This document shows, one piece after another, positions 7,166 to 15,598 of a stretch of 64,000 bases of DNA. Source of the DNA: Thiobacillus sp. (GTDB taxonomy: Bacteria; Pseudomonadota; Gammaproteobacteria; Burkholderiales; Thiobacillaceae); contig JACKLQ010000002.1 in the NCBI GenBank assembly GCA_024235835.1, positions 1 through 64,000 on the forward strand, written 5' to 3'. The position numbers were made by a program, and so were the translations under genes. Position 1 is the stretch's first letter, and each line of letters starts with the position of its first letter. The notes beneath the pieces were generated by a model that saw nothing but the letters and a program-made list of their open reading frames with translations, made no database searches and was not told the DNA's origin.

Positions 7166-10100
7166 ATGCAGGAAGCCCTGTTCCCCGAACTGACTGACCA
7201 GGCCATCTCCAGCGAGGTGCTTTTGGAGAAGTACGCCAAGGGGGACGAGCGCAACGTCATCGACGTGCGCAAACGGGTGGCCAAGGCCCTGGCCTCGGTG
7301 GAGAAGAAGGCGGACCGGGCCAAGTGGGAACGCCAGTTCTTCGCCGCCATGGAGGCGGGCTTCATCCCCGCCGGGCGCATCAACTCCGCCGCCGGCACCG
7401 AACTCCAGGCCACCCTCATCAACTGCTTCGTGCAGCCCGTGGGGGACGCCATCTCCGGCGAGGTGGAAGGCCGGCCCGGCATCTACGTGGCCCTGGAGGA
7501 AGCGGCCGAGACCATGCGCCGGGGCGGAGGCGTGGGCTACGATTTCTCCGCCATCCGTCCCAGGGGCGCCCTGGTGAAGGGCACCCAGTCCCGGGCCAGC
7601 GGCCCCGTGTCCTACATGCGGGTGTTCGACCGCTCCTGCGAGACCGTGGAGTCCGCCGGTTCCCGCCGGGGCGCCCAGATGGGGGTCATGCGCTGCGACC
7701 ACCCGGACATCGAGTTGTTCATCCATGCCAAGGACCAGGGCGACCTGCGCAACTTCAACATCTCGGTAGGCCTAACCGACGCCTTCATGCAGGCGGTGGA
7801 AGCGGATGGGGACGTGGAACTGAACCACAAGGCCGAGCCCGGTGCCGAGCAGAAGGCGGCCGGCGCCTATCACCGGACAGATGGCATGTGGGTCTACCGC
7901 AAGCTGCGGGCCCGGGACCTGTGGACCCAGATCATGGCCTCCACCTACGACCATGCCGAGCCGGGCGTGCTGTTCATCGACCGCATCAACCGGGACAATA
8001 ACCTGGGCTACTGCGAAGCCATCGAGGCCACCAACCCCTGCGTCACGGCGGACACCCGGCTGGCCACCCAGTTCGGCCTGATCCCCATTGGCGAACTGGC
8101 CGCCAACGTCGCGCCCATCATGGCCAGCGTCGACCGGCGCGCATTGGGCCGGGATGAACGTGGCGTGGAACGCCGCCCCGCCAAACCTGCTTTCATGACG
8201 GCCAACATGGCGGAGGTCTTCGAGGTCACCACGGAAGACGGCTACCGCATCAAGGCCACGGCCTGGCATGACTTCTACACCCAGCGCGGCAAGATCAAGC
8301 TGCGGGACCTGCGGGTAGGCGACGAAATCCTGGTGCAGTCCGGCAAGGGCCAGTTCGGGCAGCAGGGCAGCATGGAACTGGGCATATTGCTGGGCCTGAT
8401 CACCGGCGACGGACATTTCACCAACCGGGGACAGGGCAAGGAAGCAGCCATCATCAACTTCTGGAACGAAGACCGCGTTCTGGCCGATGGCATGGCGCGT
8501 ATCGTCAACGGCCTGATCTCGGGCTTGGCCACCAACGGCCGCGAATATGCTGTACGCCCGGTAGCCGTGCCCCAGCGCAACCACGTTTTTCTGCGCTCCA
8601 TCATGCTGGCACGGGTTCTGGAACACTACGGCTTTACGCGGCAAACCAAACTACGGGTTCCCGAGGTGGTCTGGCGAGGTAGCGAGGACTGCGTCAAGGG
8701 CTATTTGCGTGCCCTGTTCCAGGCCGATGGCACGGTAAACATTTCTGGAAATAGCCAAAGCTGCTCCGTTCGCTTGGCTTCCAGTTACCCTCATCTGCTG
8801 CGGGAAGTGCAGGTGTTGCTGGCCAACTTCGGTGTGTTCTGCCGCATCCACCAACGCCGCGCTGCCGGGCAGCGCATCTTGCCAGATGGTAAGGGCGGGC
8901 ATCGTGAGTATGCTTGCCAAGCAGACTTTGAACTCATCATCGACGGGGAATCCCGCAGTGTATTCATGGCCGAGATGGGCTTCCTGCTGGACTACAAGAA
9001 CGATAAATATCGTGCGTGGGCAAAGGACAAGGCACTACGCCAAAAGCAGCGCTTCACTAGCCGAATCAAATCCATCGTGTCAGTTGGCCGTGAAGCGGTT
9101 TACGACACCACCCAGCCTGACCACAACACGGTCATCTTCAATGGCCTCGTCACCGGACAATGCGGCGAACAACCGTTACCACCCTACGGCTGCTGCTGCC
9201 TGGGCTCGGTGAACCTCACCCGCTTCGTGACCCAGGCCTTCACCGAACATGCCGCCTTCGATTTCGAAGGTCTAGCCCACATCCTGCCCACCTGCGTTAG
9301 GGCCCTGGACAACGTGCTGGACCTGACCGCATGGCCCCTGAAGAAACAACATGACGAGGCCATGGCCAAGCGTCGCGTGGGCCTGGGTTTCACCGGCCTG
9401 GGGGATGCCCTGGCCATGCTGGGCCTGCGCTATGACACCCCCGAGGCCCTGGCCTTCGCCACGCAGGTGGCGGCCTTCATGCGCGACCACTCATATCGTG
9501 CCTCGGTGGCGCTGGCCCAGGAACGGGGCGCCTTCCCCCTGTTCAATGCGGACCTGTACCTGGCCGGCGGCAACTTCGCCTCCCGCCTGCCGGAAGACCT
9601 GAAAGCGGAGATCCGCGCCCACGGCCTGCGCAATTCCCACCTGCTGTCCATCGCCCCCACGGGCACCATCTCCCTGGCCTTCGCCGACAACGCCAGCAAC
9701 GGCATCGAGCCCCCCTTCTCCTGGGCCTACACCCGCAAGAAGCGGGAACCGGACGGCGGCTGGAAGGAATACCAGGTGGAGGACCACGCCTGGCGCCTGT
9801 ACCGGGAACAGGGCGGTGACACGGAACACCTGCCCGAGAGCTTCGTCACGGCTTTGGAGATCTCCGCCCTGGCCCACATGGACATGGTGGCCGCCGTGGC
9901 CCCTTACGTAGACAGCGCGATCTCGAAGACGGTCAACGTCCCCGCCGACTACCCCTACACGGATTTCGAAGGCCTCTACTTCGCCGCCTGGAAGGCGGGC
10001 CTCAAGGGCCTGGCCACCTACCGGCCCAACGCGGTGCTGGGCAGCGTGCTGTCCACGGGCGAGGAGAAACCCGCCGCCGACAAGGCCAAGGCCGCCGCGC

Positions 10101-11176
10101 CCCAGGATTTCGAGCTCTCCGACGTAAACCGCCGCATCGAGATCAAGGCCCTGCCCGCCCCCGTTCTGGAAAGCCTGAAGTGGCCCGGCCGGCCCAAGCT
10201 GCCCGGCGGCAACCCGGCCTGGAGCTACATGATCGAGAGCCCCCACGGCAGCTTCGCCCTGTTCGTGGGCAATACGGAACCGAGCGAAACCGACGGCCGG
10301 GCCTGGCCCTTCGAGGTGTGGGTCAACGGCGCCGAGCAGCCCCGGGGCCTGGGGGCCGTGGCCAAGACCCTGTCCATGGACATGCGCGCCAACGACCGGG
10401 GCTGGCTCAAGTTCAAGCTGGACACCCTGGCCCGGACCCGGGGTGACGACGCCTGCGCCATCCCCTTCCCGCCGGATGGTGAGCTCCGCCAGATGCCCAG
10501 CCAGGTGGCGGCCATGGCCCAGCTCTTGCGCTGGCGACTGGACGAACTCCATGCCCTGGACGGCGAGGGCACGGAACACACCGATTCCGCCCTGCTGGAC
10601 GCCCTGTTCTCCCACAAGGAGCCCAAGACCGGCACCGACGGCACCCTGTCCTGGACCGTGGACGTGCTCAACCCCCATACCGGCGACGACTTCGTCCTGG
10701 GGCTGAAGGAGATCACCCTGCCGGATGGCGTCACCCGGCCCTACTCCGTGTGGCTGGCGGGGGACTACCCAAGGGCCCTGGACGGGCTTTGCAAGCTGCT
10801 GTCCCTGGACATGCGGGTCATGGACCCGGCCTGGGTGGGCATGAAGCTGCGCAAGCTGCTCAACTACCCGGAACCCCTGGGGGATTTCATGGCCTTCGTG
10901 CCGGGAGAGAGCAAACAGTCCACCTGGCCCTCCACCGTGGCCTACGTGGCCCGGCTCATCATCCACCGTTACGCCATGCTGGGCATCCTTACCGAGGACG
11001 GCCTGCCGGTGAAGGAGATGGGCATCCTGCAGACCCCGGCCCTGCCCGCCCACGCCGGCGAGCAACCCACGGTGCTCAAGGGCCGCCGCTGCCCCGAGTG
11101 CGGCAACGAGACGGTGATCCGCAAGGACGGCTGCGACTTCTGCACCGCCTGCGGCGCGGTGGGGGCCTGCGGCTGA
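7166..11176 (+). CDS. nrdJ: Adenosylcobalamin-dependent (class II) ribonucleotide reductase, intein-containing
   Basis: The precursor is 1336 residues; removing the 374-residue intein leaves about 962. The enzyme reduces ribonucleotides to deoxyribonucleotides using a B12-derived thiyl radical. Visible landmarks are LINCFVQPV (first redox cysteine region), RRGGGVGYDFS, the NPCGEQ active-site motif re-formed by splicing, APTGTISLAFADN, a duplicated C-terminal region, and a terminal zinc-ribbon CPEC..CDFCTAC that probably carries the reducing cysteines. ATG 7166 has GGAG six bases upstream; an in-frame GTG at 7139 is the alternative. No nrdA/nrdB-type genes are in the window. B12 dependence allows dNTP synthesis with or without oxygen. 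Confidence 0.93.
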   Translation: MQEALFPELTDQAISSEVLLEKYAKGDERNVIDVRKRVAKALASVEKKADRAKWERQFFAAMEAGFIPAGRINSAAGTELQATLINCFVQPVGDAISGEVEGRPGIYVALEEAAETMRRGGGVGYDFSAIRPRGALVKGTQSRASGPVSYMRVFDRSCETVESAGSRRGAQMGVMRCDHPDIELFIHAKDQGDLRNFNISVGLTDAFMQAVEADGDVELNHKAEPGAEQKAAGAYHRTDGMWVYRKLRARDLWTQIMASTYDHAEPGVLFIDRINRDNNLGYCEAIEATNPCVTADTRLATQFGLIPIGELAANVAPIMASVDRRALGRDERGVERRPAKPAFMTANMAEVFEVTTEDGYRIKATAWHDFYTQRGKIKLRDLRVGDEILVQSGKGQFGQQGSMELGILLGLITGDGHFTNRGQGKEAAIINFWNEDRVLADGMARIVNGLISGLATNGREYAVRPVAVPQRNHVFLRSIMLARVLEHYGFTRQTKLRVPEVVWRGSEDCVKGYLRALFQADGTVNISGNSQSCSVRLASSYPHLLREVQVLLANFGVFCRIHQRRAAGQRILPDGKGGHREYACQADFELIIDGESRSVFMAEMGFLLDYKNDKYRAWAKDKALRQKQRFTSRIKSIVSVGREAVYDTTQPDHNTVIFNGLVTGQCGEQPLPPYGCCCLGSVNLTRFVTQAFTEHAAFDFEGLAHILPTCVRALDNVLDLTAWPLKKQHDEAMAKRRVGLGFTGLGDALAMLGLRYDTPEALAFATQVAAFMRDHSYRASVALAQERGAFPLFNADLYLAGGNFASRLPEDLKAEIRAHGLRNSHLLSIAPTGTISLAFADNASNGIEPPFSWAYTRKKREPDGGWKEYQVEDHAWRLYREQGGDTEHLPESFVTALEISALAHMDMVAAVAPYVDSAISKTVNVPADYPYTDFEGLYFAAWKAGLKGLATYRPNAVLGSVLSTGEEKPAADKAKAAAPQDFELSDVNRRIEIKALPAPVLESLKWPGRPKLPGGNPAWSYMIESPHGSFALFVGNTEPSETDGRAWPFEVWVNGAEQPRGLGAVAKTLSMDMRANDRGWLKFKLDTLARTRGDDACAIPFPPDGELRQMPSQVAAMAQLLRWRLDELHALDGEGTEHTDSALLDALFSHKEPKTGTDGTLSWTVDVLNPHTGDDFVLGLKEITLPDGVTRPYSVWLAGDYPRALDGLCKLLSLDMRVMDPAWVGMKLRKLLNYPEPLGDFMAFVPGESKQSTWPSTVAYVARLIIHRYAMLGILTEDGLPVKEMGILQTPALPAHAGEQPTVLKGRRCPECGNETVIRKDGCDFCTACGAVGACG
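8039..9160 (+). other. Intein with LAGLIDADG homing endonuclease inside nrdJ
   Basis: A 374-residue insertion (precursor residues 292-665) splits the NP|CGEQ motif of the reductase. It starts with Cys (CVTADTRLATQFGLIPIGEL, block A) and has a TxxH block B (KATAWHDFYT). Two LAGLIDADG-type motifs are at about 8390-8413 (LLGLITGDG) and 8702-8740 (YLRALFQADG). The C-terminal blocks are DTTQPDHNTVIFNGLVTGQ. The next residue is Cys, as needed for the +1 nucleophile. The intein ends in Gly-Gln instead of the usual His-Asn. The frame is fully open and both endonuclease motifs keep their acidic residue, so it may be an active element. Confidence 0.93.
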
Positions 11177-11189
11177 ATCCTTGATCCGT

Positions 11190-11275
11190 AGCCTGGAGGA
11201 GCGAAGCGAGTCCAGGGGAAGCGATTGCCCGGGTTACCCCGGACTTGGCCTGCGGCCTCAAGCCTACCGACTAGC
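11190..11275. repeat. Palindromic intergenic repeat, copy 1 (before the CopD-like gene)
   Basis: The stretch has inverted halves such as CCTGGAGgagcgaagcgagTCCAGG and a segment GGCCTGCGGCCT followed by a GCCTACCG end. It resembles the mobile palindromic repeats seen between genes in many proteobacteria. An inverted, related copy lies on the other side of the following gene. Confidence 0.65.
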
Positions 11276-11325
11276 TACCTGCTATCGCTCTACAATCCAG
11301 GCTGTTGAACTGATTGGAAGCCGTC

Positions 11326-11796
11326 ATGACCTTCTACCTCCTCACTCTCGTCCACGTCCTTGCCACCATCGTCTGGGTGGGGGGCATGTTCTTCGCCCAC
11401 CAGTGCCTGCGGCCTGCCGTCCTGGCCACCCTGGAACAACCGCCCCAGCGCCTGGCTCTGTGGCGGGCGGTGTTCGGCCGTTTCTTTCCCTGGGTGTGGG
11501 GCTGCGTCATTGCCCTGGTACTGACGGGCCAGGCCATCGTGGTGAACATGGGCGGCATGGGCGCGGTGCCGGTGCAGATCCACGTCATGGCGGGCATCGG
11601 CTACCTCATGGCCATCATCTTCGCCTTCATCTACTTCGCGCCCTATGCTGCCCTGAAAAAAGGCGTGGCGGCCCAGGACTGGCCTGCCGCCGGCGCGGCC
11701 CTGAACCGCATCCGCATGCTGGTGGGCACCAACCTGGCCCTGGGCCTCACCAACGTGGCGCTGATCTTCCTGCTGCCCGGCCTGCCGCAGGCATAA
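11326..11796 (+). CDS. CopD-like four-helix membrane protein
   Basis: The 156-residue protein is almost entirely hydrophobic, with four predicted membrane helices beginning FYLLTLVHVLATIVWVGGMF. The His-containing first helix (LVHVLATIVWVGGMFFAH) is typical of the CopD/DUF2269-like family, in which such residues may bind haem or copper. A copper role is therefore possible but not shown. A TACAAT hexamer at 11291-11296 is a candidate -10. The gene stands alone and is flanked on both sides by related palindromic repeats. Confidence 0.65.
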   Translation: MTFYLLTLVHVLATIVWVGGMFFAHQCLRPAVLATLEQPPQRLALWRAVFGRFFPWVWGCVIALVLTGQAIVVNMGGMGAVPVQIHVMAGIGYLMAIIFAFIYFAPYAALKKGVAAQDWPAAGAALNRIRMLVGTNLALGLTNVALIFLLPGLPQA

Positions 11797-11799
11797 ATA

Positions 11800-11895
11800 C
11801 CCGCCCCGGACTCTCTACGCTCCGCCGGGCTACGTCTCGGCGGCACGCACGGTAGCCCGGGGGAGGCCGCAGGCCGAGTCAGGGAATCGCACCTC
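11800..11895. repeat. Palindromic intergenic repeat, copy 2 (inverted)
   Basis: Read on the minus strand, this stretch contains GCGATT, CGGCCTGCGGCCT and GGGCTACCG in the same order as copy 1 at 11190-11275, so the two are inverted relatives. The part at 11804-11835 (ccggactctctacgctccgccgggctac) is the familiar 'gene-end' palindrome type. It lies between convergent genes and may also act as a terminator. Confidence 0.6.
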
Positions 11896-11914
11896 TCCAG
11901 GCTTCCCCAGTGAT

Positions 11915-13150
11915 TCAGCGGTACAGGGGCAGGGCCGCGATGCGGGCCTCGATCTTCTCCACCATGGCCTTGTAGGCCGGTGCTCCCACGCTGCCAAAGC
12001 GGCGCTCGAACTCGGCCTGGTTCATGAACTGGGGCAGGTCGTCCACCCTGGGGAAGAACACGCCGGCCTCCTTCACGCCCGCCAGCACGGCCTGGACCTT
12101 GCGTGCCTGACTCTCCGAACGGGTACCCGCCTCCCCCAGCCGGCTGCCCGCCCGATCCGCCGCCAGGTCGTTGAAGGAAAATCCGCTGCCCTCCCGGGCG
12201 TCCCGCAGTTCCTTGTAAAGCCCTGCCGCATCGGAAAGGCCCTCGCCGCCCGTGGCGGCGATGAAGGCGGACAGGGCGAAATGCTGGGCGAAATCCCCGC
12301 GCCCAGCCAGGTTCACGCCGCCCATTCGGCCCAGGCCCTGCAAGCCGCGGACGGACACCAGGTTCTGCCCCAGGGCACGCTCAGCCAGGGCGGTCAGGGC
12401 GGCACGGTTTTCCACCACCGGGTCGCCTTTGCCCGAGCGTTCCCGGGCCAGGGCGAACACCTGCCCCAGCACGACAGGGAAATCCCGAGCTTTCAGCGTG
12501 GCCAGCCGCTGGCGGTAGATGCCCAGGATGGCGACATCCAGGCCGGCACCGCGGGCCATGGCTTCCTCCAGGGCCAGGCCCCGCCAGACGAAACGGAGGG
12601 TCAGGTAGCCCTGGCCCAGGCGGGCGGCGCGCATCATGTCCCTGGCCACCAAGTACTGGGGCGCCACGGGCGAAAGGGCCAGCCCCCATTCCAGCACCTG
12701 CCCGGCCAGGACCGCAGGCAGGGGCAGGGAGCCCAGGCGCAGGCCCGCGGGGGCCAGCTTGCTGCCATCCTGGGCCAGTGCCAGTTCCCAGTTCAGGTAT
12801 CGGGGCACGTCCAGCCAGGGCAGGCGCTGGCTGGCACGGACCAACAGCCGTTCCCTGGAGACGGAGATGGATGCCCCCTCCATCTCCATGCGCCCGGCCA
12901 GGTAGTTGAGACCCAGGCCCAGGTCCCTTTCGGAGAGGCGCACCTGCCTTTCCTGGCCCTCCGCCATGTTTCTCAGTCCCAGGGAGGACCAGACCAGGCG
13001 CCCCCGCTCCAGGTCCGTCACCGCCACGTCCCCACCCCGGGCAACCGCGGGCCTGGGGGAGGTGGCGATTCCCAGCAGCAGGACCAGGATGGCCAGGGGC
13101 AGGACGAAGAGCAGGCTCAGCTTCAGGAAGAAACCGGTGATGAAGTTCAT
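11915..13150 (-). CDS. Conserved membrane-anchored protein of unknown function
   Basis: This 411-residue protein has one strongly hydrophobic N-terminal segment (residues 4-28, ITGFFLKLSLLFVLPLAILVLLLGI). A soluble, presumably periplasmic body with many Leu/Arg/Ala-rich helices follows. No enzymatic motif is recognised. The C-terminal third (FAQHFALSAFIAATGGEGLSD, then SGFSFNDLAADRAG) has the look of a conserved domain but I cannot name it. It starts four bases after the stop of the upstream aldolase gene, so it is probably co-transcribed with mtnA and the aldolase. Confidence 0.6.
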   Translation of the reverse strand: MNFITGFFLKLSLLFVLPLAILVLLLGIATSPRPAVARGGDVAVTDLERGRLVWSSLGLRNMAEGQERQVRLSERDLGLGLNYLAGRMEMEGASISVSRERLLVRASQRLPWLDVPRYLNWELALAQDGSKLAPAGLRLGSLPLPAVLAGQVLEWGLALSPVAPQYLVARDMMRAARLGQGYLTLRFVWRGLALEEAMARGAGLDVAILGIYRQRLATLKARDFPVVLGQVFALARERSGKGDPVVENRAALTALAERALGQNLVSVRGLQGLGRMGGVNLAGRGDFAQHFALSAFIAATGGEGLSDAAGLYKELRDAREGSGFSFNDLAADRAGSRLGEAGTRSESQARKVQAVLAGVKEAGVFFPRVDDLPQFMNQAEFERRFGSVGAPAYKAMVEKIEARIAALPLYR

Positions 13151-13154
13151 GGGG

Positions 13155-13793
13155 TCATGCCCCGGCGCCGTAGCCCTTGAACTTCTCCAGCACCTCGGCC
13201 ATTTCTTCCGCCGTCAACAGCACCGGGGCACTCACCTGGAGGCACCGCAGGTATTGGCCACACAGGGCCTCCACCTCCATCGCCAGGGCCAGGGCGCTGT
13301 CCAGGCTTTTGCCCCAGGCCACCAGGCCGTGGTTGGCCATGAGGCAGGCACGGCGGCCTTCCAGGGCGGCAATGACCGCGTCAGACAGGGCCTGGGTACC
13401 GAAGGTGGCATAGGGTGCGCAGCGGATGTCCGTGCCCCCCGCCATGGCCACCATGTAGTGGAAGGGCGGGATGTCCCGACGCAGGCAGGCCAGGGCCACG
13501 GCGAAGGGGGAATGGGCGTGGACCACCGCCCGGGCGTCGGGGAAGGCGGCATATATGTCCCGGTGGAAACGCCATTCGCTGGAGGGCTTCTGGCCCTCCG
13601 GGGCCTGACCGTCCATGTCCAGCATCACCATGTCCCGGGCCTCCAGGTACGTCATGTCCCGGCCAGAAGGCGTGATGACGAAGCCGTCTTGTGAGTGGGC
13701 GCTCACATTGCCGGAGGTGCCCTGGTTTAGTCCAAGAGCCACACTCTTGCGAGCGCAGGCGGCGACGCGTTCAGGCAGGTTGGAAATATTCAT
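13155..13793 (-). CDS. Class II aldolase/adducin family protein, probably sugar-phosphate aldolase
   Basis: The 212-residue protein shows the fuculose-phosphate aldolase pattern: GTSGNVS (phosphate binding), SSEWRFHRDIY with the catalytic Glu, VVHAHSPFAVAL with the zinc HxH, and ANHGLVAWG with the third zinc His. The start at 13793 overlaps the mtnA stop as ATGA. The tight link to mtnA suggests it acts on the product of MtnA. Candidates are 5-deoxyribulose-1-phosphate or methylthioribulose-1-phosphate aldolase (the MTA/5-dAdo shunt), or methylthioribulose-1-phosphate dehydratase (MtnB), which shares the fold. Motifs alone do not decide between these. Confidence 0.8.
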   Translation of the reverse strand: MNISNLPERVAACARKSVALGLNQGTSGNVSAHSQDGFVITPSGRDMTYLEARDMVMLDMDGQAPEGQKPSSEWRFHRDIYAAFPDARAVVHAHSPFAVALACLRRDIPPFHYMVAMAGGTDIRCAPYATFGTQALSDAVIAALEGRRACLMANHGLVAWGKSLDSALALAMEVEALCGQYLRCLQVSAPVLLTAEEMAEVLEKFKGYGAGA

Positions 13794-14956
13794 GCGCGAT
13801 CCGGAAAAAGTGCTGCCAGGGCATCCCGGCTGGCGGCGCACACGCCCCGCTCGGTGATCAGCCCCGTCACCAGCCGGGCCGGGGTCACGTCGAAGGCCGG
13901 GTTGGCGCAGGCGCTGCCTTCCGGCGTCAGGTGAATGCTCACCAACCTGCCATCGTCGGTACGGCCGGCGATGCGGCCCACCTCATCGGCCGAGCGTTCC
14001 TCGATGGGTATCTCCCTGCCGCCGGCCAGGTGGAAGTCGATACTGGGCCCCGGCGCCGCCACATAGAAGGGCACGCCGTTGTCGAAGGCCGCCAGGGCCT
14101 TCAGGTAGGTGCCGATCTTGTTGCACACATCGCCGTTGGCCGCCGTGCGGTCCGTGCCGACGATGCACAGGTCCACCCGGCCCTGCTGCATGAGATGGCC
14201 GCCGGCGTTGTCGGCGATGACCGTGTGGGGAATGCCCGCCTGGTTCAGCTCCCAGGCGGTGAGGCTGGCGCCCTGGTTGCGGGGCCGGGTTTCGTCCACC
14301 CACACGTGCACCGGAATGCCCACCTCCCGGGCGGCGTAGATGGGGGCCAGGGCGGTGCCCCAATCCACCGTGGCCAGCCAGCCGGCGTTGCAATGGGTGA
14401 GGATGTTCACCGTCCCGGGCTCAAGAAACCCGCCGGGCCGTCCCAAGGGTTTCTTGGCCCCCTTGGGGGGCGGCTCCTCCCGCAGGGTCGAGCCGGGGGC
14501 GTTGCCTTTCCGTTGTGCCATGGCCTGGATGAGTGCCAGCCCGTGGCGGCCGATGGCCTGGTTCTGGGCCACATCCTCGGCGCAGATGGCCTCCGCCTCG
14601 ATCCAGCCCGCGGGTGAGCGCTCGCTGACCGGCAGCTTCAGGAGCTCGGCCAACACCCGCTCCACCGCCCATTTCAGGTTCACCGCCGTGGGCCGGGTGG
14701 CCACCAGCAGGGCAGCGGCGGCGCGCAGACCTGCATCGGAGGCATCCCGGTGGGCCGCCAGGGCCAGGCCGTAGGCGGCCGTGGCGCCGATGAGGGGCGC
14801 GCCCCGCACCCGCATGACGGCGATGGCCTCCGCCGCCTCTTCCGGGGTAGTCAATGTGCGGGTGACGAATTCATGGGGCAGGCGGGTCTGGTCGATGATC
14901 TCGACTCCAGCCTCCACGGGCCAGATGGTGCGGGTGGGGGTGCCGTTGATGTTCAT
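13790..14956 (-). CDS. mtnA: S-methyl-5-thioribose-1-phosphate isomerase
   Basis: The 388-residue protein belongs to the eIF2B-like isomerase family. Motifs are IDQTRLPHEF, AVMRVRGAPLIGATAAYGLALA, ILTHCNAGWLAT (catalytic Cys), WVDETRPRNQGASLTAWEL and VDLCIVGTDRTAANGDVCNKIGTY (catalytic Asp). It isomerises the aldose phosphate of methylthioribose, or 5-deoxyribose, to the ketose. It is about 30 residues longer than expected because of an extra Pro/Gly/Lys-rich segment just before the ILTHCNAG strand, encoded by a palindromic repeat (about 14423-14504). It forms a coupled pair with the downstream aldolase. Confidence 0.9.
   Translation of the reverse strand: MNINGTPTRTIWPVEAGVEIIDQTRLPHEFVTRTLTTPEEAAEAIAVMRVRGAPLIGATAAYGLALAAHRDASDAGLRAAAALLVATRPTAVNLKWAVERVLAELLKLPVSERSPAGWIEAEAICAEDVAQNQAIGRHGLALIQAMAQRKGNAPGSTLREEPPPKGAKKPLGRPGGFLEPGTVNILTHCNAGWLATVDWGTALAPIYAAREVGIPVHVWVDETRPRNQGASLTAWELNQAGIPHTVIADNAGGHLMQQGRVDLCIVGTDRTAANGDVCNKIGTYLKALAAFDNGVPFYVAAPGPSIDFHLAGGREIPIEERSADEVGRIAGRTDDGRLVSIHLTPEGSACANPAFDVTPARLVTGLITERGVCAASRDALAALFPDRA
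14423..14504. repeat. In-frame palindromic repeat inserted in mtnA
   Basis: This GC-rich stretch contains self-complementary runs (CAAGGGTTTCTTGG and CCCCCTTGGGGGG). It encodes a low-complexity segment (EEPPPKGAKKPLGRPGG) absent from the conserved MtnA core. It is a multiple of three and has no stop, so the gene stays open. It looks like an intergenic repeat type captured inside a surface loop. Confidence 0.55.
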
Positions 14957-14992
14957 GGGCCGGATTATCCTTGCTTGCCCTACAATCGCGCC

Positions 14993-15598
14993 ATGCCTGC
15001 GCCACTCCCCGAATCCGCCCTCGCCACCGCCCTGAACGCCCTGCTGGACCGCCAGCCCGTGGCCCGGGAACGCCTGCTGCGCCATGCCGGCAAGCGCATC
15101 ATCCTGGCCCTGCCCCTGCGCCCCCTGGAACTGGGCCTGGACGGCGACGGCCGCTTCAGCGTGCCCGGCCCGGAGACGGAAGCGGATGAACTGGCCGGCG
15201 CCGTCTCCTCCGTCACCCTCACCCCCCAGCTTGCCGCCCTGCCCAAGTGGATCACCGGCGGCACGGTGAGCGACCTGTTCAGCGCCGAAGGGGATGGCCT
15301 GCTGGCCGCCGACGTGGCCAAGGCCCTGGCGGACTTCGACTGGGTGCTGGCCCTGCGCCCCTACCTGGGAGACATGGCCGCCAGCCGGGTGGACCAGTTC
15401 ATCCAGGGGTTCTCCGAATGGCGGGGCAAGGCCGTGGATGCCGCCGGCCGCAACCTGGCCGAGTACGCCGTGCACGAGGCCGGCGTGCTGGCGGAGCCCC
15501 ATGCGGCACGGGAGTTCATCGCCGAGGTGGATCGCCTGCGGGAAGACACGGACCGGCTGGAGGCGCGCCTGAAACTGCTGGAGCAACGGCAAGCATGA
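14993..15598 (+). CDS. ubiJ: Ubiquinone biosynthesis accessory factor UbiJ (SCP2 domain)
   Basis: The 201-residue protein has an N-terminal SCP2-like lipid-binding domain (about residues 1-110, RPLELGLDGDGRF, KWITGGTVSDLFS). A helical C-terminal tail ends in a coiled coil (EVDRLREDTDRLEARLKLLEQ). UbiJ helps the soluble ubiquinone-ring-modifying complex bind its lipid substrate. The assignment is supported by ubiB a little downstream on the same strand; the two are normally adjacent. Here two small genes are inserted between them. TACAAT at 14981-14986 ends seven bases before the start, so the transcript could be leaderless. Confidence 0.83.
   Translation: MPAPLPESALATALNALLDRQPVARERLLRHAGKRIILALPLRPLELGLDGDGRFSVPGPETEADELAGAVSSVTLTPQLAALPKWITGGTVSDLFSAEGDGLLAADVAKALADFDWVLALRPYLGDMAASRVDQFIQGFSEWRGKAVDAAGRNLAEYAVHEAGVLAEPHAAREFIAEVDRLREDTDRLEARLKLLEQRQA

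Noticed and set aside
9491..11065. 524-codon open frame on the minus strand opposite nrdJ
   Set aside because: It is antisense to well-conserved reductase sequence and has the Gly/His/Gln-rich composition typical of GC-rich shadow frames.
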